Counted from the stretch's first letter, positions 27,031 to 37,210 are shown. The stretch: 64,000 nt of DNA from an uncultured Sphaerochaeta sp. (GCF_963676285.1 NZ_OY781063.1:1612001-1676000); one strand, 5' to 3'. The notes: a model not told the origin generated them from the letters alone. A program made the numbers and translations.

Positions 27031-28677
27031 TTATTTCACCGTGATAATACTTGGATCGTACTCACTTGGGGCCTCGAAGTCGAGCAAATTCATACAGGTC
27101 GCTGCAATACTGCTGATCCCAAGCCCACTCTTGAGCTCTGTCTCATACTCTCCCTGGTAGTTGCTGTCACAGATGATGCATGGAACAGGATTGAGTGAGT
27201 GACTGGTCTTGGACTGGGGGTCACCATTCTCCTTGTACTTCACACTGCCATCCTTGGCATGCTCGAACATGTCATCAGCATTTCCATGGTCGGCTGTGAT
27301 CACCATCACGCCACCTGCTTCCATGACCGACTTGTAGATTCTGCCAATCTGCAGGTCAAGACCTTCCATTGAACAGACAACAGCCTGATAGTTGCCGGTA
27401 TGGCCAACCATGTCGCCATTGGGGAAATTCAGTTTGATGAAGTCCCACTTACCGCTTTCAACCTCATCGATGACACGGTCAGCAATCTCAGCACATTTCA
27501 TCCAGGGCCTTTCCTCAAAGGGGACGATATCACTCAGGATTTCTACATACTCTTCAAGAGAATTGTCGAATTTGCCACTCTTGTTCCCATTGAAGAAGTA
27601 GGTTACATGCCCGAACTTCTGGGTCTCACTGATGGAGAACTGCTTGACTTTGGATGCGCAAAGATATTCAGCAAGTGTCTTATCAATTGCCGGGGGTGTT
27701 ACCAGGAACTGGGAAGGAACATGCAAGTCCCCATCATATTCCATCATCCCTGCATACTCGACATCGGGTCGACGCTTGCGGTCAAATTCGGTAAGTTCCT
27801 CAGCTTCAAAAGCCTTGGTAATCTCCAGAGCACGGTCTCCACGGAAGTTGAAGAGAATGACGCTGTCCCCATCCTCGATGGTTCCAACCGGCTTGCCGTC
27901 CTTTGCGATAACAAAGGGAGGCAGGTCCTGGTCGATTGCCTTTGACTCTTCACGGAGTACAGTAATAGCCTCATGGGCACTGTCAAACAGCCGTCCTTCA
28001 CCCAATACATGGGTCTCCCAACCTTTCTTGACCATATTCCAGTTTGCATTGTAGCGGTCCATGGTGATAACCATTCTTCCACCACCACTGGCAATCTTTG
28101 CATCAAAACCTTCATCATTGATGCCGGCAAGGAACTCTTCAAAGGGATCGAAATAATCGAGGGCACTCAGTTCACCAACATCTCTTCCATCGAGTAGTGC
28201 ATGCACACGAACCTTGGAAACACCTTCCTCTTTTGCCTGGAGGATCATAGCCTTGAGGTTGTCGATGTGGGAGTGTACATTCCCATCACTCAGCAAACCG
28301 ATGAAGTGGAGAGTAGATTGCTTCTCTTTTGCATTGTTGATCAGCTTCTTCCATGTAGGGCCCTCATACATGGCTCCTGTGGATATGGAAGCATTGACCA
28401 GTTTTGCACCCTGGGCGAAAACCCTTCCACAACCCATAGCGTTGTGGCCTACCTCACTGTTACCCATATCATCATCTGAAGGAAGGCCAACAGCCGTACC
28501 ATGGGCCTTGAGCTTGGTCCAAGGATTTGCCTTGTACAGCTTGTTCAGTGTTCCTGTCAATGCAGATGCAACCGCATCGCCTTCCTTGTATTTTCCAAAG
28601 CCTACGCCATCCATGATGACCAAGACTACTGGACCTTTGCGGGAAATCTTTCCCATTTTCTTCAATGCATCAACCAT
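27031..28677 (-). CDS. gpmI: 2,3-bisphosphoglycerate-independent phosphoglycerate mutase
   Basis: A 548-residue, two-domain, Mn-dependent glycolytic enzyme of the alkaline phosphatase superfamily. The phosphatase-type N-terminus VLVIMDGVGFG and the phospho-serine site DMGNSEVGHNAMG are present, as are LLSDGNVHSH, LDGRDV, FNFRGDRA and the C-terminal metal site TADHGNADDM. The start ATG follows AAGGAG by 9 bases. It interconverts 3- and 2-phosphoglycerate in the cytoplasm. It lies 38 bases downstream of aminopeptidase P. Confidence 0.96.
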   Translation of the reverse strand: MVDALKKMGKISRKGPVVLVIMDGVGFGKYKEGDAVASALTGTLNKLYKANPWTKLKAHGTAVGLPSDDDMGNSEVGHNAMGCGRVFAQGAKLVNASISTGAMYEGPTWKKLINNAKEKQSTLHFIGLLSDGNVHSHIDNLKAMILQAKEEGVSKVRVHALLDGRDVGELSALDYFDPFEEFLAGINDEGFDAKIASGGGRMVITMDRYNANWNMVKKGWETHVLGEGRLFDSAHEAITVLREESKAIDQDLPPFVIAKDGKPVGTIEDGDSVILFNFRGDRALEITKAFEAEELTEFDRKRRPDVEYAGMMEYDGDLHVPSQFLVTPPAIDKTLAEYLCASKVKQFSISETQKFGHVTYFFNGNKSGKFDNSLEEYVEILSDIVPFEERPWMKCAEIADRVIDEVESGKWDFIKLNFPNGDMVGHTGNYQAVVCSMEGLDLQIGRIYKSVMEAGGVMVITADHGNADDMFEHAKDGSVKYKENGDPQSKTSHSLNPVPCIICDSNYQGEYETELKSGLGISSIAATCMNLLDFEAPSEYDPSIITVK

Positions 28678-28715
28678 TATGTATAACTCCTTGTAATTTC
28701 CATTTCAATTCATGC

Positions 28716-30485
28716 CTAGAGGGGCTTTGTTGCACCCTTTAGATACTCCATCGCAGTTGGATCCACGAGATGTTTCAGCTCTTCATACACCCAACGATGA
28801 TATGCATCAACCATTGCTATCTCTTGGGCTGAAAGCAGGTTCCTGTCTATCAATCTGCGTTCAAACGGACAAATGGTCAAGACCTCAAAGCTCAGGAATT
28901 GGCCAAATTCTGTTTTCACATCCTCTCTGACCGCTACAATGTTTTCTATTCGGATCCCATGCCGTCCCTCTTTGTAGAGGCCTGGTTCATCACTGACCAC
29001 CATACCTTTTTTCAAGGGAACAGAGAGCGGTTTTGGGCTGATGGAGTGAGGGCCTTCATGTACGTTGAGACGGAATCCGATACCATGTCCGGTACCATGG
29101 AAGTAACTCAATCCCTGTTGCCAAAGGAACTGCCTTGCCAGGACATCCAACTGATACCCGCAGGTTCCCTCAGGGAATCGTGCAGAGGCCATGGCAAGAT
29201 TGCCTTTCAGCACCAACGTATAATCCCTGATCTGCTCCTCAGTGGGTTCGCCGAAGAGAATCGTCCGGGTTACATCGGTCGTTCCAAAGGTATACATCCC
29301 TCCAGTGTCGAGGACGAGTAACCCACTTCCCTCAACCACCGAATTACTCTCTTCTGTTGCACTGTAGTGACACATTGCACCATGCTCTGCCCATCCACTA
29401 ATGGGCGAGAAAGATTCTCCAATACAATCAGGATTGCGCAACCTCTGTTCCTTCAGAAGGTCAGAGATGGCAATTTCCGTATAGCGTCCATGCTTGGTAT
29501 CGAGACGGGCAAGGAAATTGACCAAGGCAACCCCATCAAGCAGATGCGCTTTGCGCATCCCTTCCATCTCGGTATCATTCTTGCAGGCCTTCAAGTCAGT
29601 GGTGAAATCAAGACCGGTGATCGTTTCACAATCCCCGAAGGTCTCTGCAACAAGGAGGTTAATCTTCTCAGGATTGAAGTAGAGAACATCATCCTCTTTC
29701 AAAACACTCCTGAGGGTAGTGGCCACATCCTCATAGGGAAGAATGGTGAAATCTTCACTTACATCCTGGGTAAGTTCATCCGTAAACCTCCCTGGATTGG
29801 TGAAAAGCCAAGCGTCAGTCTTCCCCACTACAAGATAGGCAAGGAAGACAGGGCTATAGGGAACATCATCTCCCCTGAGATTGGTAATCCAGGCAATGTC
29901 ATCCAAGGAAGAAATAACTGTATAGGAGGCACCTTTCTGCACCATGGCATATCGAACCATGGCGAGCTTCTGACTACGTGAGAACCCGGCAACATCATCG
30001 GAAAGAGAGGTCACCGGCTTTGCAGGCACCTCACTTCTTTCCTGCCAGATAAAGTCCAGCAGATCATCCGAGGGAACCAGTGCCAAGTCTTCGTCGAAGA
30101 CTCTTCGCAAGTCTTGCTCACCCTGTATAGTCAACGTAGCTTTATCAATTCCTATCTTGCTATCCTTCGGCAGATGTTCCTTTAAATAGGTACTGGGGTC
30201 AGGGAACGAAGGGGTGTCAATCTTCATCATCTGGAAACAGGTCCCCTCAATCTGCTGCTGAGCTTGAATGAAGTAGCGCGAATCGACCCAGAGAAGTGCA
30301 TCCTCCTGGGTAATGATGACCGTCCCTGCGCTTCCGGTAAAGCCACTTATCCAAGCGCGGCTCCTCCATCGCTCACATACATACTCACTTTGATGTGGAT
30401 CTGTCCCATTGATGATCCATCCATCAAGGTTATGCTTATCCATGAGGGAGCGAAGTTTTTCAACCCGCTCGTTAATTACTGACAT
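28716..30485 (-). CDS. pepP: Xaa-Pro aminopeptidase (M24B, three-domain type)
   Basis: 589 residues, longer than E. coli PepP (about 440) and matching the three-domain form related to eukaryotic XPNPEP1: two creatinase-like N-terminal domains (about 1-310) and a pita-bread catalytic domain. Metal ligands are seen in LDTGGMYTFGTTDVTRT (two Asp), GTGHGIGFRLNVHEGP (His), VSDEPGLY (Glu) and GIRIENIVAV (Glu). It removes N-terminal residues preceding proline. Its start overlaps the lgt stop by 14 bases. Confidence 0.93.
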   Translation of the reverse strand: MSVINERVEKLRSLMDKHNLDGWIINGTDPHQSEYVCERWRSRAWISGFTGSAGTVIITQEDALLWVDSRYFIQAQQQIEGTCFQMMKIDTPSFPDPSTYLKEHLPKDSKIGIDKATLTIQGEQDLRRVFDEDLALVPSDDLLDFIWQERSEVPAKPVTSLSDDVAGFSRSQKLAMVRYAMVQKGASYTVISSLDDIAWITNLRGDDVPYSPVFLAYLVVGKTDAWLFTNPGRFTDELTQDVSEDFTILPYEDVATTLRSVLKEDDVLYFNPEKINLLVAETFGDCETITGLDFTTDLKACKNDTEMEGMRKAHLLDGVALVNFLARLDTKHGRYTEIAISDLLKEQRLRNPDCIGESFSPISGWAEHGAMCHYSATEESNSVVEGSGLLVLDTGGMYTFGTTDVTRTILFGEPTEEQIRDYTLVLKGNLAMASARFPEGTCGYQLDVLARQFLWQQGLSYFHGTGHGIGFRLNVHEGPHSISPKPLSVPLKKGMVVSDEPGLYKEGRHGIRIENIVAVREDVKTEFGQFLSFEVLTICPFERRLIDRNLLSAQEIAMVDAYHRWVYEELKHLVDPTAMEYLKGATKPL

Positions 30486-31431
30486 GCTTGACTCCTTCTC
30501 GCCGTTTCAGGAAAACGGCGAAGATGCTTGCTGAAACAATCATGGCCAGGCAGAAGAGCTGGCCCATGGAAAAATTGAAAAAGGATTGCAATAGGGCAAT
30601 ATTGTCTGACTCGCTACCAAGGGCAATGATATACCCCAGGTTCTCATCAGGAGCCCTGAAATATTCGATGAAAAAGCGAACAAGCCCATATCCTGCCGTA
30701 TACCACACCAAGGCGAACCCTGCTGGATGCTTGTCCCTTCTTGGCCTGATTACAAACCAGAGGAAAAGGAATAGCACAATTCCTTCGAACAAGGCTTCAT
30801 AGAGTTGGCTGGGGTGTCTGGGCAGGTTAACCATAGCCCCACTTTCATAGGCTATACCTAGCTGGTCAGCTATCTCACGTACCCATGCATAATTAGTTGA
30901 AAAGGATGGAGCATCAGGGAAAACCATCGCCCAAGGTTTGGTAGAGACCCTTCCAAAGAGTTCACCGTTGATAAAATTGCCCAAACGTCCAAAGGTATAC
31001 CCGAGTGGAGCTGCATAGGCTACCGTATCGGCAATGGAAAAAAAGGAGAGATTATACTTCCTGCTATAGATCCATCCTCCGATGACGGCCCCTACCAACC
31101 CGCCATGATAACTCATGCCAGGCAGTCCGATGAATCTCCCTCCCCTAAAAGGCCAGAAGATCATCCAAGGGTGCGTCCAATAATAGAAGGAACCATCGTA
31201 GAAGAGAACACTGAACAACCGTGCTCCAAGAATCAAGCCTACTACACAATACAATACCAGGTTCAGTGTTTGGTCAGCATCAATAGCTATTTCACCCTTT
31301 CTTGCCTGGAGACGGATCATCAGGTAGGCAACACTGAAAGCGACCACGTACATCAGACCATACCATCTGAGGGGCAGGCCGGGTATGATTTCCGGCGAAA
31401 TCCAATTGGGAAATTCGATGAATAAGGTCAT
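30472..31431 (-). CDS. lgt: prolipoprotein diacylglyceryl transferase
   Basis: A 319-residue inner-membrane enzyme that transfers diacylglycerol to the lipobox cysteine of prolipoproteins. The signature GRLGNFINGELFGR, the essential MSYHGGLVG region and about seven membrane segments are present. The ATG at 31431 gives MTLFIEFPNWISPEII; an upstream in-frame ATG at 31554 reads into the divergent ctpA promoter area. It has no clear Shine-Dalgarno sequence. Its likely clients include the lipoprotein at 8970. Confidence 0.95.
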   Translation of the reverse strand: MTLFIEFPNWISPEIIPGLPLRWYGLMYVVAFSVAYLMIRLQARKGEIAIDADQTLNLVLYCVVGLILGARLFSVLFYDGSFYYWTHPWMIFWPFRGGRFIGLPGMSYHGGLVGAVIGGWIYSRKYNLSFFSIADTVAYAAPLGYTFGRLGNFINGELFGRVSTKPWAMVFPDAPSFSTNYAWVREIADQLGIAYESGAMVNLPRHPSQLYEALFEGIVLFLFLWFVIRPRRDKHPAGFALVWYTAGYGLVRFFIEYFRAPDENLGYIIALGSESDNIALLQSFFNFSMGQLFCLAMIVSASIFAVFLKRREGVKHVSN

Positions 31432-31513
31432 GGGGCAAGTGTAATGTGCCTCGCTAGTGTGGTCAATACTCGATAACCTAGCCGATTTCCCTTCAATGCT
31501 GTATATTCTGTAT

Positions 31514-32953
31514 ATGAAAAGCATATATACCCGTAGGCTCAGCCTAAGTTTCATAGTACTGTTGATGATTCTTCCCCTCTTTGCAGGGGGCTCGGTAGAG
31601 CAGGTCCTTGCTTCTCCGTTATCGGGTGGCTATACCTCCCAGGAATCAGGAGCAGATCAAATCTCATTTGATATGGCCTCCTTGGAGCGGTTGTACCGCT
31701 ATGTGGATTCCATTTATATCAATGAAGTCGACAAAGAGAAAATGTTCAATGACCTTGCCACAGCACTGGTCGCCAGTCTCGATGATCCATATTCTTTCTA
31801 TGTACCGCCTACCGAGGCAAAAGAGTACCAGGAAGAAACATCAGGTGTGTATGGAGGCATCGGAACCTACCTCAATAAACCAGTCCCTGAAAACAAGGAT
31901 CCCAGTGACCCATCCACCTATATGATCACCATCGTCTCTCCGTTCCCAGGATCCCCTGCCCAACGGGCAGGCTTACGTGCAGGAGATTTGATCAGTCATA
32001 TCGAGGGGGAAGCGGTAGATGAGTTAACCAGTTATGAGGCAAGTATGCTTCTTCGCGGTGAGCCCAATACCACTGTCACCATTACCGTCTACAGGAGTGG
32101 AACCTCTTTTGACCTAACTCTTGTGAGGGAGATGATCACAACACCCACCGTAGATAGCGGAATCCTTGAAAATGATATTGGATACATCATTCTTTCCGAA
32201 TTCACTCCCCAAACAGGGAAACAACTCCTTGAACATGTTCAGAAGCTCATGGAGGAGGACATCGTTGGCCTTATCATCGATGAGCGTAACAATGGAGGAG
32301 GGGCTGTGGATGGAACCATGCAAGCAGCAAACATCTTCCTGGAGGAAGGGAAGACATTGGTCACCATCCAAGGGAAGAAGGGAACAAGAAGGGACCAGCG
32401 ATACATCTCCAGTGGAGATCCTGAAGTTCCGCTTGACCTCCCAATTGTCATCCTTACCAATACAGGGTCAGCCTCTTCAGCAGAGATTTTTGCAGCTGCA
32501 ATGAAGGACAACAATCGTGCTACCTTGATCGGTACAAAAACCTTTGGAAAAGGAGTCGTGCAGGATGTCTTCCAGTTTGGAGAGGGGTTTGCACAGGTGA
32601 CTACTGCTCACTACTACACCCCCAATGGCGAGAATATCCATGAAAAAGGTATTGAACCCGATATCCTGGTAGATGATGTAGAACTCACTGATGAGGAGAT
32701 TCCGCTCTTTGAAACACTGATGACAGAAAATGCCCTCTCTTCCTATGTGAAGGAGAACCCAGAACCAACGGATGAAAATATCAGGGCGTTTGCTGAGCAG
32801 TACAAGGAGAGGGGTATCAATGAGGAGATCCTGCTTCTGTTGATCAGAAACGAGTATCTCTCCAAGATGCCCTATGAAGATCGTCCCATTGCAGACCCCA
32901 TCTTCGACCGGCAACTAAGAAGGGCAATCGAGTTCATCAGGAGTGGATCGTGA
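31514..32953 (+). CDS. ctpA: C-terminal processing peptidase (S41 family)
   Basis: A 479-residue periplasmic serine protease: signal peptide or anchor (LSLSFIVLLMILPLFAGG), a PDZ domain (about 100-190, with GGIGTYLN and AGLRAGDLISHIEG), and the S41 core with the Ser/Lys dyad in GSASSAEIFAAAMKD and GTKTFGKGVVQ. Members trim C-termini of envelope proteins. The ATG at 31514 is chosen because the hydrophobic signal follows directly; no strong ribosome site is seen. Its stop overlaps the next start (GTGA). Confidence 0.94.
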   Translation: MKSIYTRRLSLSFIVLLMILPLFAGGSVEQVLASPLSGGYTSQESGADQISFDMASLERLYRYVDSIYINEVDKEKMFNDLATALVASLDDPYSFYVPPTEAKEYQEETSGVYGGIGTYLNKPVPENKDPSDPSTYMITIVSPFPGSPAQRAGLRAGDLISHIEGEAVDELTSYEASMLLRGEPNTTVTITVYRSGTSFDLTLVREMITTPTVDSGILENDIGYIILSEFTPQTGKQLLEHVQKLMEEDIVGLIIDERNNGGGAVDGTMQAANIFLEEGKTLVTIQGKKGTRRDQRYISSGDPEVPLDLPIVILTNTGSASSAEIFAAAMKDNNRATLIGTKTFGKGVVQDVFQFGEGFAQVTTAHYYTPNGENIHEKGIEPDILVDDVELTDEEIPLFETLMTENALSSYVKENPEPTDENIRAFAEQYKERGINEEILLLLIRNEYLSKMPYEDRPIADPIFDRQLRRAIEFIRSGS

Positions 32954-33747
32954 GGCAGTATATCCTTCCAAAAACCTTCAAAGGAGAATCCTCTCTTGTA
33001 CTTAGTGGAAAAGAGAGCCAATACCTGATCAAGGTACTACGACTCAAGGAAGGCCAACATATCCTGGGTCGTGACCAGGGAGGAATTACGTATCAACTGA
33101 CCATTGAGAAAATTGGGAAGCAGGAGTGTACACTCTCCTGCATTGCAGTAAATGAAGACGCATCGGTCCAAACAACCGATGCGCTTCCCTCCTATACAGG
33201 ACCCTATCCCAATCTGACCCTCATGCAGTGTCTCTGCAAAGGAAAGAAAGAAGAACAGATTGTCCGCCAGGCAACAGAAATCGGAGTCAAGGAGATTGTA
33301 CTTGTCCAAAGTCGCTACTGTATCCCTGATCTCTCTGGTAAAAGTGAGAAAGCGTTGGGAAATCGTTTTGAGCGGCTGGACCGACAGGTAAAGGAGGCCT
33401 TGCAACAGAGTGGTTCTCCCCTCTCCACGGAAATATATCCGGAGATCATCCCCCTCACAGAACTTTCAAAGTGGTGGGACAATCGTGGCCCTGCACTGTT
33501 CTTTCATCAAAGTAACCGTAACGAACCTCAGAAAACGCTCCATGAGCTGTTCGAATCTCTCCCCATTGATACACCAATAGCCCTACTTGTAGGACCTGAA
33601 GGGGGTTTCAGTGAAGAAGAGTGTTCAACCCTTGAGGATGAGGGGTGGACTCCAGTGCTCCTGAGAACCAATATTCTACGCAGCGAAACAGCAGGGATAT
33701 ATGCTCTCTCTGCAATTCAGACCATCATGACGGAAAAGAGTTACTGA
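32950..33747 (+). CDS. rsmE: 16S rRNA m3U1498 methyltransferase
   Basis: A 265-residue SPOUT methyltransferase with an N-terminal PUA-like domain (about 1-70) and the trefoil-knot SAM site LLVGPEGGFSEEE ... LRSETAGIYALSA. The GTG start at 32950 overlaps the ctpA stop, so the two are translationally coupled. Acts on assembled 30S subunits. Confidence 0.95.
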   Translation: MRQYILPKTFKGESSLVLSGKESQYLIKVLRLKEGQHILGRDQGGITYQLTIEKIGKQECTLSCIAVNEDASVQTTDALPSYTGPYPNLTLMQCLCKGKKEEQIVRQATEIGVKEIVLVQSRYCIPDLSGKSEKALGNRFERLDRQVKEALQQSGSPLSTEIYPEIIPLTELSKWWDNRGPALFFHQSNRNEPQKTLHELFESLPIDTPIALLVGPEGGFSEEECSTLEDEGWTPVLLRTNILRSETAGIYALSAIQTIMTEKSY

Positions 33748-33890
33748 ACCGGTACACCTCTCAAAGAGAGAGTAGAGAACACTCCTTACAGCTTTCAATA
33801 TAACGTCAAGGAATACAAGAATCCCTCCCTGTTGATACTCCTAGTGCTCTTTCGGGTATTCCTACGATTATATGTATTGGGAGTCTCTGC

Positions 33891-35015
33891 ATGTCTCTGT
33901 TCATCATCTCATCGGACTGGCGGTTCAAGGAGCATTTCAAGCACCATTTTACCCAGGATTTTCTTCATGAATTCACTATTTCCCATAAGCTTCTGGAAGC
34001 GCTGGATAGCAGCTCGGTGAGCCCAAAACTACTCATCATTGACGAGCGAATGAGCAAGGGAAGCCAACGTTCAATCCTTGAACAATTAACCTACCAAAAA
34101 TGCTCGATACCCATTCTTCTCTTTACCAGCAACGAACAACAACCCTATATACAAGCATTTAAAAACCTTAATCTTCATATCATTCAAAGAAAAGGCGTTA
34201 ATTTTGACTCATTGTTTTCCCATCTAGACCCTTTCCTAGGAAAAACGGAAAGTCGGGAAGAACAAAAGACCTATATTCCTTGTGGATTGGTTGGCAATAG
34301 CTATTGCATGCAAAAGCTGCGAAAAAAACTGTATCGATATGCCAAGCAGAACTGCTCAATCCATCTGTACGGAGAAACGGGAACTGGAAAGGAATTGGCA
34401 GCAAGCTATCTACATCGCCTCAGCTTCCCTCATAGAAACATGGTATCGGTCAATTGCTCCCTCCTCTCCAGTTCTTTAGGAAATTCCATGTTTTTTGGGC
34501 ATGTGAAAGGAGCTTTTACCGACGGAAATACAGACCTCCCGGGGTTGGTCCATGAAGCCAACCAGTCAACATTATTCCTCGACGAGCTAGAGACCCTCTC
34601 TCCTTCCTTCCAAGCCTATATGCTTAGGCTCCTGGAAAACGGACAATACCGGCGTCTGGGAGATACACAATTGCATACCTCCCGTTTTCGCCTCATCACA
34701 GCCTCCAATGAAGATCTCGTGACACTCATGCAGGGAAACCGAATCCGTAAGGATTTCTTTTATCGTATTAATGAGGTATCCATCACCTTGCCTCCGCTGA
34801 GAGATCATCTTGAAGATATCCCTCAGCTCTGCGAATATTTCCTGCTTCACTGTAAAAGCAAGAAACAGTTGGATGAACATGGCCTTGAACTGCTTATGAG
34901 TTATCATTGGCCGGGGAATGTACGCCAGCTCTTCTCCACTATCAGGCGTTGCCTGATCAACAGTGAAGAAGAACCGGTTGTAATGGTTACGCGCAATGAC
35001 ATCTATCAGGATTGA
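33891..35015 (+). CDS. degenerate sigma-54-activator-like AAA+ protein
   Basis: 374 residues: an N-terminal receiver-like domain (about 1-115, LLIIDERMS in place of the usual phospho-acceptor strand) and a central AAA+ domain with Walker A GETGTGKE, Walker B TLFLDELE and the arginine-finger region RKDFFYRINE. The sigma-54 contact loop GAFTGA is changed to GAFTDG and the following conserved Arg is missing; the protein stops soon after WPGNVRQL, so no Fis-type DNA-binding domain remains. It is therefore unlikely to activate sigma-54 in the usual way. GGGAG precedes the ATG. Its end overlaps the small feo gene on the opposite strand by 10 bases. Confidence 0.8.
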   Translation: MSLFIISSDWRFKEHFKHHFTQDFLHEFTISHKLLEALDSSSVSPKLLIIDERMSKGSQRSILEQLTYQKCSIPILLFTSNEQQPYIQAFKNLNLHIIQRKGVNFDSLFSHLDPFLGKTESREEQKTYIPCGLVGNSYCMQKLRKKLYRYAKQNCSIHLYGETGTGKELAASYLHRLSFPHRNMVSVNCSLLSSSLGNSMFFGHVKGAFTDGNTDLPGLVHEANQSTLFLDELETLSPSFQAYMLRLLENGQYRRLGDTQLHTSRFRLITASNEDLVTLMQGNRIRKDFFYRINEVSITLPPLRDHLEDIPQLCEYFLLHCKSKKQLDEHGLELLMSYHWPGNVRQLFSTIRRCLINSEEEPVVMVTRNDIYQD

Positions 35016-35167
35016 CAAACAGATCGACTACCACAGGAAGCACAGCCTCCGCTACAGAATGAGAGCATTTCCCCAGCCGCCTTAATCCTTCTTCTTCGTT
35101 TGATGTACCTTACCAACAATGACAAGAGGAAAATGGTAGCGCCAAATCCAATTATGTAATTAATCAT
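35006..35167 (-). CDS. FeoB-associated Cys-rich membrane protein
   Basis: A 53-residue protein: one N-terminal membrane helix (INYIIGFGATIFLLSLLV), a basic cytoplasmic patch (IKRRRR) and a Cys-rich tail FCSGGCASCGSRSVC with four cysteines. This is the architecture of the small FeoB-associated proteins that replace FeoC in many operons; the cysteines may bind iron or an iron-sulfur cluster. A GTAGGAGGAG ribosome site precedes the ATG, and the gene starts 9 bases after the feoB stop. The stop codon lies inside the end of the convergent AAA+ gene. Confidence 0.88.
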   Translation of the reverse strand: MINYIIGFGATIFLLSLLVRYIKRRRRIKAAGEMLSFCSGGCASCGSRSVCQS

Positions 35168-35176
35168 AGTCTCCTC

Positions 35177-37210
35177 CTACCAAACCAATGATCCGATCAT
35201 ATTGATCAATAATGCCACCAGATATGCAGTCAGCATCTGGATTCCAACAGCTCCTGCTGTACGTCGGACTGTTTTCAGTTCCCGCTTCATAGCCCCGACT
35301 GCTGCAAAGCAAGGCATGCAAAGCAGGTTGAAGGCCATATAAGCCAAGGCAGCTTGCTTGGTACGAATATCCTGACGAAGTGTACGTAGTCCGCCCTCAT
35401 CACCGCCTTCCATCAATACTGATTCAGCATAGATATCAAAGGCCTCGTCTGTTGAATACATCCCCTCAGAAAATCCCAGATCGGAAAGCTCACTTTCACT
35501 CATACCTGCAAAATATTGCGTTAGGTACTCCTCATTCACATCCTCACTATAGAGCTGGGCCAGTGTCACCACGACCATCTCCTTTGCAATCCAACCTGTG
35601 GCTATACCTACAGTAGGTCTCCACTCCCCAAAACCCAAGGGCTTGAAAACAGGAGCAACAGCCTTTCCCACTGATGCAAGGAATGAGGTATCCATCTCCG
35701 TGAGGATCGTATCATTCTGCTCCAGATTCTGACCGTTGAATGATGCCATATTGAAGGAAGAGAGTGCCCAGATCAGGATGGTTGCGGCGAGGATCACAGT
35801 GCCTGCCTTCTGGAGGAAACCCTTCACCTTCTCGTACCCATGGATCCACACTGACCTAAGAGTAGGCAGTCGGTATTGGGGAAGTTCCATCAGAAAATTG
35901 GAAACCTGACCCTTATAGGCAATCCTGTTGATCAGAAGGGAGACAAGAATCGACACCCCCAAGCTCAGTGCATACAGGAAGAAGAGTACCAATGTCTTGT
36001 TTCCATCGACGAAAAAGATGGAGACAAACATAATGAAAATCGGTAGTTTTGCTCCGCATGGCATGAACCCTGCGAGCAGGGTGGTGATTCTTCTATCCTT
36101 CTCACTGTCCAATGTCCTAGTAGCCATAATGGCGGGAACAGAACACCCAAAACCCATCAAGAGAGGGATGAAAGATCGTCCACTCAATCCGAACCGTCGA
36201 AAAATCCTGTCCATCACAAAGGCAACACGAGCCATATACCCGCTATCTTCCAGAAAGCTCATCAACAGATACAGCACCAGGATTAGAGGAAGGAAACCGA
36301 GGATGGCACCCAGTCCTTCCAACACACCATCTACCACCAGGCTGTAAGCCCAAGGAGCAGCTCCAGCTGATACCAAGCCATATGACACCAGATCAGTGAG
36401 CCAGCCCCAGAGAGACTCGACAACGGTTGCGAGTGCTATACCTGGGCTTGGAAGGCCTTCAATGAAGAGAAAGTTCTCACTGAAGGTGGCTGCAAAAAGA
36501 AAATACATCACCACCGCAAAAACGGGGAGGGCAAAGAAGCGATGAGTCAGCACCTTATCTATCTTGTCACTTCGGCTTTCCTTGCGTGCTTCCTCAGAAT
36601 TTCCTCGCAAGACAGATCTATCTACCAGAGAGGTAATATACGTATACCTTTGGTCAGCCAGTGTATCTTCGTCAACCGTCCCGTTTAGACGATAGATATC
36701 CAGTGGTTTTGGGTATCTCTTGGTCTCAATGGTATCCATAACCGCTTGCATCAATTGATCCAGACCCTTGCCGGTTCTTGCCTCTATGGGAATGACAGCA
36801 ACACCAAGCTCTGCTTCCATTCGCTTGAAGTCAATAACATCACCCTTCAGGCGAACTTCATCCATCATATTGATGGCCAAAACAGTAGGGACCCCTGTCT
36901 CCATGATCTGCAGGGCAAGATAGAGATTCCGCTCCAGACTGGTGCCATCAAGGACATCAATGACACATGCTGGCTTTTCTTCAACGATAAAGGTTCGGGT
37001 TATGATCTCCTCAGCACTATAAGGGCTGAGCGAGTAGGTCCCTGGAAGGTCAAGGATGGAATACCGGGTATCCTTCCTGTAGACACCTTCTTTCTTGTCT
37101 ACGGTTACTCCCGGCCAGTTTCCTACATGCTGGCGAGATCCGGTTAGTGCATTGAATACCGTGGTCTTCCCTGAATTGGGGTTTCCGGCAAGTGCTATGG
37201 TTGTGGGCAT
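35177..37210 (-). CDS. feoB: ferrous iron transporter FeoB
   Basis: 677 residues: an N-terminal G domain with G1 GNPNSGKTT, G3 DLPGTYSLSPYSAEE and G4 NMMDE, a helical GDI-like segment, and a membrane domain with two Gate repeats and PCGAKLPI and MPCFAAVGA cysteine-bearing motifs near the pore. It imports Fe2+ across the inner membrane. GAGGAG precedes the ATG at 37210; an upstream in-frame start at 37237 would run through an operator-like palindrome. It is part of feoA-feoA-feoB-small Cys protein. Confidence 0.96.
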   Translation of the reverse strand: MPTTIALAGNPNSGKTTVFNALTGSRQHVGNWPGVTVDKKEGVYRKDTRYSILDLPGTYSLSPYSAEEIITRTFIVEEKPACVIDVLDGTSLERNLYLALQIMETGVPTVLAINMMDEVRLKGDVIDFKRMEAELGVAVIPIEARTGKGLDQLMQAVMDTIETKRYPKPLDIYRLNGTVDEDTLADQRYTYITSLVDRSVLRGNSEEARKESRSDKIDKVLTHRFFALPVFAVVMYFLFAATFSENFLFIEGLPSPGIALATVVESLWGWLTDLVSYGLVSAGAAPWAYSLVVDGVLEGLGAILGFLPLILVLYLLMSFLEDSGYMARVAFVMDRIFRRFGLSGRSFIPLLMGFGCSVPAIMATRTLDSEKDRRITTLLAGFMPCGAKLPIFIMFVSIFFVDGNKTLVLFFLYALSLGVSILVSLLINRIAYKGQVSNFLMELPQYRLPTLRSVWIHGYEKVKGFLQKAGTVILAATILIWALSSFNMASFNGQNLEQNDTILTEMDTSFLASVGKAVAPVFKPLGFGEWRPTVGIATGWIAKEMVVVTLAQLYSEDVNEEYLTQYFAGMSESELSDLGFSEGMYSTDEAFDIYAESVLMEGGDEGGLRTLRQDIRTKQAALAYMAFNLLCMPCFAAVGAMKRELKTVRRTAGAVGIQMLTAYLVALLINMIGSLVW

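Noticed and set aside
33748..33890. A -24/-12 sigma-54 promoter ahead of the AAA+ gene
   Set aside because: I looked for GG-N10-GC spacing and found no convincing match; the AAA+ protein itself lacks the sigma-54 contact motif.
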